DNA from: Desulfobacterales bacterium | GTDB taxonomy: Bacteria > Desulfobacterota > Desulfobulbia > Desulfobulbales > Desulfocapsaceae | Direction of reading: 5' to 3' | DNA length: 6,406 nt | Assembly: GCA_013042695.1 (NCBI GenBank) | Contig: JABDPQ010000072.1 | Span: 1-6,406 of the forward strand | Shown: positions 6,013 through 6,406 of the stretch, piece by piece | How positions within the stretch are numbered: the stretch's first letter is position 1 | How the letters are laid out: every line of letters begins with the position of its first letter | Notes under the pieces: generated by a model | What the model saw: only the letters and a program-made list of their open reading frames with translations | Databases searched by the model: none | Told to the model about the DNA's origin: nothing | Program-made: the position numbers and the translations under genes

Positions 6013-6406
6013 ATGGCTGAGAACTTTTATTTTAATCGTGATTTTGAAGCGTTTGAAGAATTTGCAGAAAACCTCCGGCTTTGGAATATTCAGATTCGTA
6101 AACTCCAATGTGGTGAATCAACTAACACCCTCAAGCAGTTGCAGTTAGGGGAAATGCAGCTTGCCTATGGCTTTGTTCCGGATAAAACTCACCAGATAGG
6201 CGGTACTCCACCAGGGAGAACAATTGCTTTTCATGCTGGCAGGAACTCCAAACTTGCTTGGCGAAAGAAAGAGGTCCCGTATAATGGTCTAATGATTTTT
6301 CCAAACAATTCAGAACTTGATGCGGTGACAAAGGGAACGCACAATCACATTTACACAATTACTATTCCAGAGGATACCCTGGCCTCAAGAGGAGAAGTTG
6401 AGGAAC
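6013..6406 (+). CDS. AraC-family transcriptional regulator (N-terminal 131 residues, HTH beyond window)
   Basis: The frame is open from ATG 6013 to the right edge, so only the effector/sensor portion is visible. The opening F-E-A-F-E-E-F-A-E (12-20), followed by W-N-I-Q-I-R-K-L (24-31) and alternating strands such as L-Q-L-G-E-M-Q-L-A-Y-G-F (43-54), then T-P-P-G-R-T at 65-70, is the N-terminal pattern of a large AraC/XylS subgroup. In that subgroup the paired helix-turn-helix lies in the last 100 or so residues. That DNA-binding part is not in the window, so the assignment rests on the N-terminal pattern. There is no clear Shine-Dalgarno. An in-frame GTG at 5980 is possible but would start only about 7 bases after the predicted transcript start. 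The gene is divergent from the barrel/sulfatase genes, the usual arrangement for a local activator responding to the pathway's substrate. Confidence 0.75.
   Translation, partial: MAENFYFNRDFEAFEEFAENLRLWNIQIRKLQCGESTNTLKQLQLGEMQLAYGFVPDKTHQIGGTPPGRTIAFHAGRNSKLAWRKKEVPYNGLMIFPNNSELDAVTKGTHNHIYTITIPEDTLASRGEVEE

Noticed and set aside
6131..6358. 75-codon minus-strand frame at the right edge
   Set aside because: It is opposite the AraC-type regulator, which has a recognisable family pattern, and it has no supporting signal of its own.

Overview
The window looks like chromosomal DNA of a Gram-negative bacterium, probably a marine or aquatic proteobacterium. The reasons are two predicted outer-membrane beta-barrels, a secreted sulfatase with a cleavable signal peptide, Shine-Dalgarno sites and sigma70-like promoters. 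Base composition is moderate (by eye mid-40s % GC, not counted). No species can be named from what is visible. I see no rRNA, tRNA, CRISPR array, insertion sequence or phage gene.

Layout from right to left, following the main transcription direction. At the right edge (6013 onward, + strand) is the N-terminal part of an AraC-type regulator. It is divergent from a block of five minus-strand genes: a small outer-membrane barrel (5139-5885), a type I sulfatase with an intact C-T-P-T-R formylglycine motif (3335-4999), a 425-residue exported or membrane-anchored protein of unknown function (1806-3083), a PF13557-type outer-membrane barrel (899-1705), and the N-terminal half of an MDR-superfamily oxidoreductase resembling mitochondrial-type enoyl thioester reductases (1-533, cut by the left edge).

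Gene gaps within the block are 139, 251, 100 and 365 bases, so it is probably several transcription units and not one tight operon. The 251-base gap carries a good sigma70-like promoter behind an imperfect inverted repeat. The 365-base gap carries a likely promoter for the oxidoreductase. The regulator and first barrel share a compact divergent promoter whose two -10 hexamers form one inverted repeat.

A reasonable but unproven reading is a locus for uptake and periplasmic desulfation of an organic sulfate ester. The AraC protein would sense the compound, the barrels would act at the outer membrane, the sulfatase would remove sulfate, and the reductase might act on the released carbon skeleton. 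The 425-residue protein is the least explained part and the best candidate for something undescribed. Nothing here proves a new system.
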